Shown in pieces: positions 24,629-32,888 of a stretch of DNA of 42,703 nt. Where the stretch lies: positions 1-42,703 of IMG/VR virus record IMGVR_UViG_3300026533_000008. One strand, given 5' to 3'. The stretch's first letter is position 1. Each line of letters starts with the position of its first letter. The position numbers and the translations under genes were made by a program. The notes beneath the pieces are model-generated. The model saw only the letters and a program-made list of their open reading frames with translations. It was not told where the DNA came from and did not search any database. This DNA is from a virus.

Positions 24629-27600
24629 ATGATTAGAAACGAAGAACTAGATGTATTACCACAGAGTATAACACCAGCATATATACCAAAGGATACTATA
24701 CCTGAGTATGACCCTACGGATGATGACAATGCGATACAGAGAGCGTTATATAATAGTAATACAGTAGGGGCTATGATTTATAATAACTTCTCTGATGATG
24801 ATAGTATTAGAGTTAGAGATAAGGATGTACAAGCTGAAAAGGACTCTGGATTTGAATTCTCTTGGGATAACCCTAAAGTACAAGAGGAATATAATAAGAT
24901 ACCTATAGATATTAGAGAACAAATGTCTGGGAACATACACTCACTTGTTGAGATGCGTGCTAATGCCGCTCGTATACAAAAGATGGCTGATAATAATAAT
25001 GTATTACACCATCAATATGGAGCTGTAGGAGCATTCGGATTACAAATGGCGACTGGATTAATTGATTACGACACATTAATGCCTTTAAGCTTTATAGGTA
25101 AAACTAAGAAAGCCTTAGACCTAGCTAAGATTACAAGTAAATCCACTAGAGCAGCTGCTTATGGTATTGCAGGTGGTACTCAGGCATATGCTTTTGATGC
25201 AGTATATCAACAAGTACAAGGGACAGATATAGCAGACCAAAGGATATTTAGTATTCTAGGTGGTTCTGTATTATCTGTAGCAGCTAGTAGATGGATTGAT
25301 AAGGTAGATACAACAAGTGGCAAGCTTGAAGTTGATGACCCTATTGTAGGCCCTAGAGAAGCTACTTTAGAAGAGAAAGCAACTCTTAAAGTAGAAGAAG
25401 GTAGATTAGCAGTAACAGCGTCTGAAGAGAAACTAGTTAAGCTTAAAAAGAGATTAGGTATTGTAGATGATACAACTAATATTAAAGTTAAAGGTAATCT
25501 TAAAGATGAACAGGTTAGGCTAAAGAAACATACAGAGGCCTTAGAGAAAGATATAGTAGTAAAGAAGAAAGAGCTTGTAGAAGCAGAGAAAGCAGCTAAG
25601 AGAGCTAAACATGATGAGGCTACTAATAATCTTAACATAACTAAAGATGCTGTTAGAACACATGAAACATCTACAGCAGTTATAGTTAAAGAGCAGAAGG
25701 TTTTAACTAAGAAGATACAAAAGCTTGAGGCTAAAGAGAAGGCAACTAAAGAGACTCAACAAGAGTTAGGGATACTTAAAGAAGCTAAACAAAGACTTGA
25801 AGTAGATTTAAAGAGAAATAAAGACCTTATTAAGAAGGCTCAACACCATAAGAATAAGCATGGTACAACTACTAAGAATCAACTAGCAGCTAAGATGGCA
25901 CAACAAAGAAAAGAGATACAAGAGATTAGCAAGAATCTTAAGAAACTTAGTAAAAGAGTTACTATGTCTAAAGAGGATATATCTGCATTAAAAGCAGCTA
26001 AACAAGCTTTAATTGATAATGGTAATATGTTACATAATGCATCTAAAGAGCGTAGCAAGCTTCACGGAGATTTAGAGACAGCTACTAGACTACAGAAGAG
26101 AGCACATAGCACATTACCTAAGAATAAACCTGAAGTATCTCATAGAAACATAGATGATATTAAGAAAGAGATTAAAGCTAGTGAAGATACAATAATCAGT
26201 AACAAGTCAGCTTTGGATTATGCAACTAATACATACAAAAGACTATCTAAGCAAGTTAAAACTTATACAGCTACAGCAAAGTCAGCTACAACTAGATTTA
26301 GCGATGCTGTTGATGAGTTAGATAATATAGCTGAGAAAGTTTTAGATGAATTACACGATGGCTCTAAGTTAGAATTAAACTGGTTTGAGAAAACTATGCT
26401 ATGGACACCAAGTTCGTATCTACATTCTTCTAGTAATAAAGCTTTAAATAAATTAGGTGACTTATTAGTAGCTCCTTACAAACCTAAGAAGTTATTGGAT
26501 GGTACATTTGCACCTACTAGACCTAATGCTATGTTCTTTAAACAACAGTTTAGTAATATACATAGAGTAATGTATGTTGAAACACTACAAGCATTTGCTA
26601 AGGCTACTAAAGAACAAGGATATAAAGGTGACTACAAACAGTTTATGATGGATGTAGGGGATACCTATAGACAAGCAAGTCAACAAGCACTTAGAGAAGC
26701 TCATAGTAATATACCTTCTTTTATTAAAGGGGAAGCTTTAGACGAAGCAATATTAAAAGCTGAGTCAGGTATTACTGTTGTATATACAAATAAGATACAA
26801 GCAATTAACGATGCTGCTGAAGCTGTTAAGAAGTTTAATATTACTTATGGTAAAGCAGGTAAAGAGTTAGGTGCTGCAGGTATGGAAGGTATATCACTTA
26901 ATGGTACATACCTTAGTCGTAACTTTAATCATGAGGCAATAGCTAAGATAGGTAAGCCTAAAGCAATACAACAGCTTACTCAAGCTATGAGAGAACATAT
27001 AGCTAATAGAGACTTATCAGATGAACAACTAGCTAAAGAAGCTACAAGAGTTATTAACAAGGTTAGTGAACGAGGTATCTTGTATGATTCTTTAATAGGT
27101 GTTGATAATGCTGGTGTACATCAACCTACTTCAGTTAAACAACGTACAATACATTATTATGAAGATGGTGTATTATCATTACTTAATAAAGATTTAAATG
27201 AAGACCTATTAGCTTATAATTACAGAATGTCAGGTAAGTTAGCTTTACAGAAAGCTTTAGGTGTATCTACAAGAGCACAGATTACTGAGCTTATGAGTAA
27301 GTTAGCTAATGAAGATGGGGCTACAGCGAAGGATATGAAGAATGTGGCAGCTGTTATTGATACTGTATTAGGTACTAGAGAGATTATGAAGAATCCTACA
27401 GCTCTTGGTAATACTGCTATGAGAATGGTAGCTAAGACTAATAGTATTATTTATGGACCAGGCTTTGGTATTACATCTTTAACAGAGATGGCTAATATTG
27501 TAGGTACTACAGGTGTTAAGAACACTATGGGATTACATTTCGATGCTATTAATAGTACATTTAAGATGGCTAGAGGTGAAGATGTACCTGTAGAATGGAT

Positions 27601-28570
27601 AAATGAAATACAAGCTATTGGTCTTGTAGGAGATATTGTACATGGTCTTCATATGCAAAGGTATGATGCTTCTGATTCTATATCAACTAGTAACGCACTA
27701 GAGAAAGCTTTAGATTTTGGTAATCACTTTGTACATAAGATAAGCGGATTACAACATACAACAGAGGCACAACGAGTTATAACTATAGGTGCTGGTATGA
27801 ATGACATTGTAGGGATAGCTAAGAACTTAAATCCTAGTACAGCAGACCTTAAGAGACTTGCAGTATATGGGTTACAGACAAAAGATTTAGATGGTATTAG
27901 ACATCTAGTGGATACAGGGGTTATTAAGTTTGATGGAGCAGGACACCTTAAAGCCTTTGGGTTTGATAAGTGGGACACAGCTTTATCAGATAAGATACAA
28001 TCAGGTTTGTATACACATATGGTTAATACTGTATTACATCCAGATGGTGCTACGTTACCATTGTTTTTAACTAATAATGATTTTGTAGGTAAGATAATGT
28101 TCCAGTTCTTAAGATTCCCTGCTGCTGCCCATGAGAAGTTAATGTTACGAGGGTTGGATTTAGCAGATGCTAGACAAGCTGTTGGTATCTTAAGTTCACT
28201 AGCTCTATTCACATTAGTAGCTAAAACTAAAGATTTCCTTAAGGGAGAAGATAGGTTCGATTTAGATACTGAAGAAGGTGTTAATAACCTTACGGGATAT
28301 TTAATAGCAAATAACTATATGACTGCTTCTTTAGCTGGAGGTAGTGATTTAATATATTCATTAGCAACAGGTAAGTCAGCATGGTCAGATTATACACAAG
28401 GTACAGCGAGTGTTCTTGGTGTTACTAATGCTACATATGGAGGATTTCAAAGAGCTATAGGAAGTCTTCAAGAAGGTGAAGTTAAGACTGCGTGGGATAA
28501 ATTACAAACACCTACGGAACACTTCTGGGCTACACAATTAGTAACCCAATTAATAACAGGAGAAGAATAA
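24629..28570 (+). CDS. Internal virion protein, T7 gp16-like (ejection core)
   Basis: The largest gene, 1313 aa (T7 gp16 is 1318). A very long coiled coil, rich in Lys, Glu and Ala, occupies about residues 250-560 (KLKKRLG, ELVEAEKAAKRAKHDEA, IQKLEAKEKATKETQQ). A hydrophobic stretch lies near 120-200, and there are several Phe/Leu-rich segments in the C-terminal half (IYGPGFGITSLTEMANIVG; IMFQFLRFPAAAHEKLMLRGLD). No lytic transglycosylase motif is visible at the N-terminus, where T7 gp16 has its SLT domain (active-site Glu in WTESRF). AGGAGG at 24616-24621 provides the ribosome binding site. Confidence 0.9.
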   Translation: MIRNEELDVLPQSITPAYIPKDTIPEYDPTDDDNAIQRALYNSNTVGAMIYNNFSDDDSIRVRDKDVQAEKDSGFEFSWDNPKVQEEYNKIPIDIREQMSGNIHSLVEMRANAARIQKMADNNNVLHHQYGAVGAFGLQMATGLIDYDTLMPLSFIGKTKKALDLAKITSKSTRAAAYGIAGGTQAYAFDAVYQQVQGTDIADQRIFSILGGSVLSVAASRWIDKVDTTSGKLEVDDPIVGPREATLEEKATLKVEEGRLAVTASEEKLVKLKKRLGIVDDTTNIKVKGNLKDEQVRLKKHTEALEKDIVVKKKELVEAEKAAKRAKHDEATNNLNITKDAVRTHETSTAVIVKEQKVLTKKIQKLEAKEKATKETQQELGILKEAKQRLEVDLKRNKDLIKKAQHHKNKHGTTTKNQLAAKMAQQRKEIQEISKNLKKLSKRVTMSKEDISALKAAKQALIDNGNMLHNASKERSKLHGDLETATRLQKRAHSTLPKNKPEVSHRNIDDIKKEIKASEDTIISNKSALDYATNTYKRLSKQVKTYTATAKSATTRFSDAVDELDNIAEKVLDELHDGSKLELNWFEKTMLWTPSSYLHSSSNKALNKLGDLLVAPYKPKKLLDGTFAPTRPNAMFFKQQFSNIHRVMYVETLQAFAKATKEQGYKGDYKQFMMDVGDTYRQASQQALREAHSNIPSFIKGEALDEAILKAESGITVVYTNKIQAINDAAEAVKKFNITYGKAGKELGAAGMEGISLNGTYLSRNFNHEAIAKIGKPKAIQQLTQAMREHIANRDLSDEQLAKEATRVINKVSERGILYDSLIGVDNAGVHQPTSVKQRTIHYYEDGVLSLLNKDLNEDLLAYNYRMSGKLALQKALGVSTRAQITELMSKLANEDGATAKDMKNVAAVIDTVLGTREIMKNPTALGNTAMRMVAKTNSIIYGPGFGITSLTEMANIVGTTGVKNTMGLHFDAINSTFKMARGEDVPVEWINEIQAIGLVGDIVHGLHMQRYDASDSISTSNALEKALDFGNHFVHKISGLQHTTEAQRVITIGAGMNDIVGIAKNLNPSTADLKRLAVYGLQTKDLDGIRHLVDTGVIKFDGAGHLKAFGFDKWDTALSDKIQSGLYTHMVNTVLHPDGATLPLFLTNNDFVGKIMFQFLRFPAAAHEKLMLRGLDLADARQAVGILSSLALFTLVAKTKDFLKGEDRFDLDTEEGVNNLTGYLIANNYMTASLAGGSDLIYSLATGKSAWSDYTQGTASVLGVTNATYGGFQRAIGSLQEGEVKTAWDKLQTPTEHFWATQLVTQLITGEE

Positions 28571-28818
28571 TGGCAAAAGCTAGTTTAGAGAGTTTAAATA
28601 CTCTACACGACTTAGTGGCCAAAGAGTTAGCTAGAGGTCTTGATGACCCTAGAACACTAACTGCGGCTATTAAGTTTTTAAAAGATAATGATATAACAGC
28701 TGATTTAATGACTGATGAGAGTGAGAACTCTTTAGGTACAGCAATCAGAGAGCATTTAAAGATGCCAAACAGAAACAAGACCTTATCAGTAGATGATATG
28801 TTGTCTATGGAGGCTTAG
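28570..28818 (+). CDS. Small terminase subunit, T7 gp18-like
   Basis: An 82-aa protein (T7 gp18 is 89 aa) immediately after the gp16 gene and before the large terminase, except for the inserted GIY-YIG gene. The two segments LNTLHDLVAKELARGLDDPRTLTAAIKFLKDNDI (residues 8-41) and the short C-terminal NKTLSVDDMLSMEA tail match family style. It recognises phage DNA concatemers and regulates the motor. ATG 28570 overlaps the stop of the previous gene (TAATG) behind AGGAGAAG. Confidence 0.88.
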   Translation: MAKASLESLNTLHDLVAKELARGLDDPRTLTAAIKFLKDNDITADLMTDESENSLGTAIREHLKMPNRNKTLSVDDMLSMEA

Positions 28819-28925
28819 AAGCTCTTTTAGGGGTCTACCCTAGTCATTGTATACCTAAATGGTTATAGTGGCTTGTAGGCTCTTATAAAGCGTTTTAGAC
28901 GCTATTAACAATCTAGGAGGATTAA
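28819..28925 (+). terminator. Hairpin-rich spacer between terS and the GIY-YIG gene
   Basis: No gene is seen here. GAGGCTTAGAAGCTCTTTT at 28810-28828 is a weak hairpin followed by four T, overlapping the end of terS. TAGGG...CCCTA at 28828-28842 and GCGTTTTAGACGC near 28889-28901 are further hairpins. They may slow or partly terminate transcription before the endonuclease. AGGAGG at 28915-28920 serves the GIY-YIG gene. Confidence 0.35.
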
Positions 28926-29327
28926 ATGAAATATTGTAAGACATGTGAGAAGAACAAAAAGAACAAATACTTTTATGCTACAAATAGCAGTAAATGTAAA
29001 GAGTGTATATCAGAATACAACAAGAACTATAACAAAGGTGCTATACAGCCTAAAGGTGATGCAGGATATGTGTATGTAATTACTAACCCAGCTTGGGATG
29101 GATACTATAAAATAGGATTGACTATAAACCTTAGTAAGAGGTTAAGTACATACCAAACAGCATCACCACTTAGAGACTATAGTTTCTTAACTACAAAGAG
29201 TGTTGATGATATGCATATAGCAGAGAGAAAGGTACTGGAGGAACTTAAGAAGTTCTATGATGTTAAAGGTGAGTGGGTTGTAGCTAGTAAAGCTGAACAC
29301 ATAATACACCTAGTGGAAGGATTGTAA
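28926..29327 (+). CDS. GIY-YIG endonuclease with CxxC...CxxC head
   Basis: A 133-aa nuclease with the GIY-YIG core: GYVYVITNPAWDGYYKIGLT at residues 41-60, followed by RLSTYQ and an ERKVLEEL helix whose Glu would be catalytic. Residues 4-29 hold a CKTC...CKEC pair of the same type found at the head of the three HNH proteins of this genome. It is probably a free-standing homing endonuclease inserted between small and large terminase genes. Its TAATG stop/start overlap with the large terminase couples the two. Confidence 0.86.
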   Translation: MKYCKTCEKNKKNKYFYATNSSKCKECISEYNKNYNKGAIQPKGDAGYVYVITNPAWDGYYKIGLTINLSKRLSTYQTASPLRDYSFLTTKSVDDMHIAERKVLEELKKFYDVKGEWVVASKAEHIIHLVEGL

Positions 29328-31063
29328 TGAATGATAAACGACAACAAGAACTAGAGTTAGCAGCTTTAGATGACTTTAAAGTATTTACTATGTTGGTATG
29401 GGAACACTTAAGGATGCCAAAGCCAACTGAGATGCAATTTCATATCGCTACATTCTTACAGGAAGAACATTCTCGTAAATTCTTGGCCGCATTACGTGGG
29501 ATAGGCAAGACATACCTAGGGGGTACATATGCTTGTTGGAAGCTATTAAGAAACCCTAATGAGAAGATACTTATTGTATCACAGTCAGGAACACACTCTG
29601 ATGCTATTGCACAGTTTGTACGTCGGTTGATAGATACAATGCCTATGTTAATGCACATGAGTCCTGATATGAGTAAGGGGCATAGAACATCTATTACAAG
29701 CTTTGATGTTGGAGGTGCTGAGATAACAGTACAACCTAGTGTTAAATCATTAGGTATTACAAGTCAGTTACAAGGAAACAGAGCTTCTCTACTAATCTCA
29801 GACGATATTGAGGGGAAGCAAAACTCAGCTACAGAAGTACGTAGAGAACAGTTATCATTACAAGCAGCAGAATTCGAAGCTATCTTAATGACAACAGAAG
29901 GAGCAGAGATTTTAGTATTAGGTACATACCAGAGTGCTGAATCTATATATCATGGTTTCACAAGAGATGGTTATATTACTAGAGTATTCCCTGCTAGATA
30001 TCCAGTAGATACGTCTATTTATAATGGTTGTTTAGCTCCTTATATAGAAGAGAGATGTAGAACTAAACCTGAATTATTAAATACACCTATTGACACTAGA
30101 TTTACTGATGAAGATTTAATACGTAGAGAAAGTAGATATGGTAAGTCAGAGTTCAACTTACAGTTTCAATTAGATACATCACTTAATGATGCTAATAAAT
30201 ACCCATTGAAACAGAGTGACCTTATAGTAACTGATTTAGATATATTTGAAGGGCCTAGGGCTATTACATGGAGCTCAGAACCCTCTAAGGAGATTACAGC
30301 TATACCTAACATAGGCTTTAGAGGTGATAAATTACATAGACCAGGCACAGTAGCTGAAGAACTTAAGAAGTATGAAGGTGTTGTATTGGCTATTGACCCT
30401 AGTGGTACTGGTTCAGATGAAACAGGGTGGGTTGTAATAGCACACCTTCTGGGTAGGCTATATGTATTAGACTTTGGTGGTTTTAATGGTGGTTATACTG
30501 AAAAGAACTTAATGTTCCTAGCAACTACAGCTAAGAAGTATAAGGTTAATGAAATATATGTGGAGGCTAACTTTGGAGATGGTATGTACTCTGCACTGTT
30601 ATCACCTATAATGAATAGTATATATCCTTGTCATATAGAGGAGGTTAAGGTTACTACTCAGAAAGAGGTTAGGATTATAGATACACTAGAGCCTATAATG
30701 AATCAACATAGACTAGTATTTAATTATAGTAGTTGTAATGAAGATGTAACTAGAGGATTATCTGACCCTAATAAAATGATGTATAGTTTAATGTTTCAGT
30801 TAACACATATAACCAAAGAACGTCAGTCATTACGTCATGATGATAGATTGGATGTATTAGCTTTAGGTATTAGTTATTGGTTAGAACGTGATGTCCTTGA
30901 GCAGAACCTTGATAGTGCTTTAGAAGCCTATAAGAAGAAACAATTAGATGATATGTTACAGCAACACAGTAATCGTTATAAGAAGAATCCTTTATATAAT
31001 GGCAATAATAAGTCATCTGTTGGTAGTAAATCTATGAGGAATTCAATGAGAGCCTTTAGATAA
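29327..31063 (+). CDS. Large terminase subunit (packaging ATPase/nuclease), T7 gp19-like
   Basis: The 578-aa motor (T7 gp19 is 586 aa). Walker A is LRGIGKT at 56-62, Walker B with adjacent acids is LLISDDIEG near 155-165, and the C-terminal RNase H-like nuclease holds LAIDPSGTGSDETGW near 345-360 and HDDRLDVLALGISYW near 505-520, with the acidic metal ligands expected for headful/terminal-cut terminases. EEVKVTTQKEVRIIDTLEP around 435 is also family-typical. The gene follows the GIY-YIG nuclease. No gene follows it for 1.2 kb. Confidence 0.96.
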   Translation: MNDKRQQELELAALDDFKVFTMLVWEHLRMPKPTEMQFHIATFLQEEHSRKFLAALRGIGKTYLGGTYACWKLLRNPNEKILIVSQSGTHSDAIAQFVRRLIDTMPMLMHMSPDMSKGHRTSITSFDVGGAEITVQPSVKSLGITSQLQGNRASLLISDDIEGKQNSATEVRREQLSLQAAEFEAILMTTEGAEILVLGTYQSAESIYHGFTRDGYITRVFPARYPVDTSIYNGCLAPYIEERCRTKPELLNTPIDTRFTDEDLIRRESRYGKSEFNLQFQLDTSLNDANKYPLKQSDLIVTDLDIFEGPRAITWSSEPSKEITAIPNIGFRGDKLHRPGTVAEELKKYEGVVLAIDPSGTGSDETGWVVIAHLLGRLYVLDFGGFNGGYTEKNLMFLATTAKKYKVNEIYVEANFGDGMYSALLSPIMNSIYPCHIEEVKVTTQKEVRIIDTLEPIMNQHRLVFNYSSCNEDVTRGLSDPNKMMYSLMFQLTHITKERQSLRHDDRLDVLALGISYWLERDVLEQNLDSALEAYKKKQLDDMLQQHSNRYKKNPLYNGNNKSSVGSKSMRNSMRAFR

Positions 31064-31122
31064 GATAAAAGCTCTGTATGTCCCTATGGCTAGGGGCTAC
31101 AGGCTAAAAAGGGTGTTAGAGT

Positions 31123-31135
31123 GGACATATTAGGA
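31123..31135 (+). promoter_or_regulatory. Phage RNA polymerase promoter P2
   Basis: Second exact copy of GGACATATTAGGA. It lies 60 bases after the terminase gene at the start of the non-coding region, so it would transcribe across the presumed genome ends towards the early genes. TTAGA-T precedes it as at P1. Confidence 0.8.
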
Positions 31136-31140
31136 AAGAC

Positions 31141-31200
31141 ATGATAACTTTAATAACAAACTTAAAGGCTAATGACCCTGCCCTCAAAGAACATTACTGA
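31141..31200 (+). CDS. Possible 19-aa leader peptide directly after P2
   Basis: The frame from ATG 31141 to TGA 31198-31200 encodes 19 residues beginning MITLITNLK. The AGGA of promoter P2 lies five bases before the ATG and could act as its ribosome binding site, as the promoter copy does for the RNA polymerase gene. There is no other support; it may be chance. Confidence 0.25.
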   Translation: MITLITNLKANDPALKEHY

Positions 31201-31440
31201 TATAGATAATTTTAATGAGCTCTCTCGCCTCCGAGAGTTCTTTAAAGGTATCTTGCTTAGGATATACAATACGATGTTACAGCTATAGAACAATACTTTT
31301 GCAGGTACTATGGTAGTAAGGCTTGATGCACCTCGTAACCCCTTGTATTATATGTCGTTCTTTGGGGATGCAGAAAAACAAAGATAACTATAAAAAACAA
31401 CTTAAAAGCTTAAAGGCCTTCTTAAAGAGTCTTTAAAGTA

Positions 31441-31512
31441 TGTTAGGATTCCTAACAGTAACCAAGGTAGTTTGTATTCTACAAGAACCTTGTATCGCTG
31501 TTAGGATTCCTA
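31441..31512 (+). repeat. Duplicated palindromic element TGTTAGGATTCCTA
   Basis: TGTTAGGATTCCTA occurs at 31441-31454 and 31499-31512; GTTAGGATTCCTAAC at the first site is a near-perfect palindrome. The second is preceded by TGTATCGC, making the 18-base word TGTATCGCTGTTAGGATT at 31491-31508 that is also found at 8830-8847. GTTAGGATTAT recurs at 33641 after promoter P3. Confidence 0.75.
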
Positions 31513-31629
31513 GCGTTACCTTAAAGCATCCTAGAGGTTCTGTAAGCCAATTACTATTGATACCTCCTTTGTTTATAAAGTATATAACTTATTGTATCCT
31601 TTATGTAATATAGCACCAGGGAGCTTTGA

Positions 31630-31677
31630 GATACCTTAGGGGTCTGTAAAAATACTACAGAAATCCCAAGGGGTATC
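31630..31677 (+). other. Long imperfect hairpin
   Basis: GATACC-TT-GGGG-TCTGTA on the left pairs with TACAGA-TCCC-AA-GGTATC on the right with small bulges and a seven-base loop (AAAATAC), about 18 pairs in all. It lies in the non-coding region where the genome ends are expected. It could be a terminator-like, replication or packaging structure; no T run follows. Confidence 0.55.
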
Positions 31678-31708
31678 ATCATAATCCCAGGCACACCTAG
31701 CCCCCCAT

Positions 31709-31749
31709 AGCCCCTTGTAAATCCTCAGTGATTCGCTAGGGGCTTTTTA
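31709..31749 (+). terminator. Terminator in the non-coding region
   Basis: AGCCCCT (31709-31715) pairs with AGGGGCT (31738-31744), and the right arm runs into TTTTT. The loop is long (22 bases), which lowers confidence. It would stop late transcripts coming through from the terminase or from P2 before the early genes. Confidence 0.6.
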
Positions 31750-32115
31750 GCTTCACTAATCATCTCAATGTACCTTAACGATACTCACTATCATTATCAT
31801 ATTGTATCTACCTACCATTCACATTATACCTTAATGTATCCTTTAGATGCCTTGAGTTCCTTTAATATCCTTCGAGATGTTACTAATCACTACATACTAT
31901 ACCCACCAACCACGAACCCATAGGGCTTTAAGCCTCCTACTGTTACCAAATGAAACACCTGAAGCCACTGAAGGAAAATTTAGGACTCTTTAAGAATTCT
32001 TTAAGCTTCCTTTCGCTATTCTCACGCCTACGCCTACGCGTTCCTTTATACACTATAAGCCACTCTATGCTTCCTTAAGTTCACCTTAGCTCCCTTAACT
32101 AATCACTATCTTTTA

Positions 32116-32143
32116 TTGTATCTTAAGAGTCCTCTGCTATACT
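32116..32143 (+). promoter_or_regulatory. Putative host sigma-70-type early promoter, copy 1
   Basis: TTGTAT (32116-32121), a 16-base spacer and TGCTATACT (extended -10, TATACT at 32138-32143). The stretch TTAAGAGT-CC-CTGCTATACTT is repeated, with small changes, 102 bases downstream. Confidence 0.6.
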
Positions 32144-32217
32144 TCCCTTATCACTTTGAGATACACCCAGTAACTTAACGACTGATAAATAACTTTGATA
32201 ATTTGTATAAGCTTTAA

Positions 32218-32245
32218 GATTACTTTAAGAGTAACCTGCTATACT
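32218..32245 (+). promoter_or_regulatory. Putative host sigma-70-type early promoter, copy 2
   Basis: TTTAAGAGTAACCTGCTATACTT repeats the -10 region of copy 1, with the extended -10 TGC-TATACT (TATACT at 32240-32245). The -35 is poor (GATTAC at 32218-32223). Transcription would begin about 25 bases before the first early gene, which fits an immediate-early promoter. Confidence 0.6.
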
Positions 32246-32276
32246 TACACTATCAAAACAACTAAAGGAAAAACAA

Positions 32277-32888
32277 ATGAAAACTGAAACAACAAACGAA
32301 ACAACACTTAAAGTACTTACAACTACTATAAGAGAAACACTAACTGCACTAGAGAGTGCTGATAATAGCTCTAAGGCTCTATTTAATGAAGCTAAACAAT
32401 ACCTAGCTAGTGTATCTTCTTTAGACTCTGGTGTATCTGCCTTAAAGAATATCATTAACGAAGAAGCTATCAATTATACTTCATACTATAAAAATAAACT
32501 ACTAACAATAGTTAAATACAGTACAATAGCTACAAATAGTAAACTAGCAATAGATACAAATATGATGTATTGGTATAATGTTGAAAAAGCCTTAAAACTT
32601 ATGGAACACTTAATGGAAAACTATACTTCTGATGTATCTACTATTAAAAACCTATTGAATGGACTTAAAGGTAAAACTAAAGCTCTTACAGCAACTAGAG
32701 GGGATAAAAACACATATAATGAACTGTATTCAGCTAAATTAGCCGAGCTTTACAAAGAATACAAACTGGAAGATGATGAGGAAACTAAAGGTATCAAGAT
32801 AGAAACTATGTTCAAACTGTTAAGCCTTGATGCTCAAAAAGCTTTAATTGCAAAACTTAGTAAAGGATTAAGCGAAACTAAAGAATAG
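32277..32888 (+). CDS. Early hypothetical protein, 203 aa, helical
   Basis: First gene after the putative early promoters, with AAAGGAAAA before its ATG. The protein is all-helical by composition: Thr/Glu-rich start (MKTETTNETTLKVLTTTI), several amphipathic helices, a KGIKIETMFKLLSLDAQKALIAKLSKGL end. It has no cysteine and no enzyme motif. T7-like phages put host-takeover genes in this position (T7 gene 0.3 inhibits type I restriction), but nothing here identifies a target. Confidence 0.75.
   Translation: MKTETTNETTLKVLTTTIRETLTALESADNSSKALFNEAKQYLASVSSLDSGVSALKNIINEEAINYTSYYKNKLLTIVKYSTIATNSKLAIDTNMMYWYNVEKALKLMEHLMENYTSDVSTIKNLLNGLKGKTKALTATRGDKNTYNELYSAKLAELYKEYKLEDDEETKGIKIETMFKLLSLDAQKALIAKLSKGLSETKE

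Larger units (their letters stand above)
31064..32276. other. 1.2-kb non-coding region between terminase and early genes (probable genome-end region)
   Basis: There is no supported gene of normal size on either strand. It contains, in order: a hairpin at 31070-31105, promoter P2 at 31123, a possible 19-aa leader frame, a hairpin at 31222-31237, a cluster of CTTAAAG/CTTTAAAG-type words around 31155-31440, a duplicated GTTAGGATTCCTA element, a long hairpin at 31630-31677, a terminator at 31709-31749, a pyrimidine-rich stretch (about 31750-32110) and two similar host-type promoters. In T7 the terminal repeat and the early promoters lie in this same place between gene 19 and the first early gene. 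Confidence 0.8.

Noticed and set aside
24629-25400. Lytic transglycosylase domain in gp16
   Set aside because: No catalytic Glu in the usual context; the region is hydrophobic and then coiled coil. This is reported as an absence instead.
31064-31110. Hairpin after the terminase gene (31070-31105) as a rho-independent terminator
   Set aside because: The stem is good but is followed by A residues rather than T residues on the + strand.
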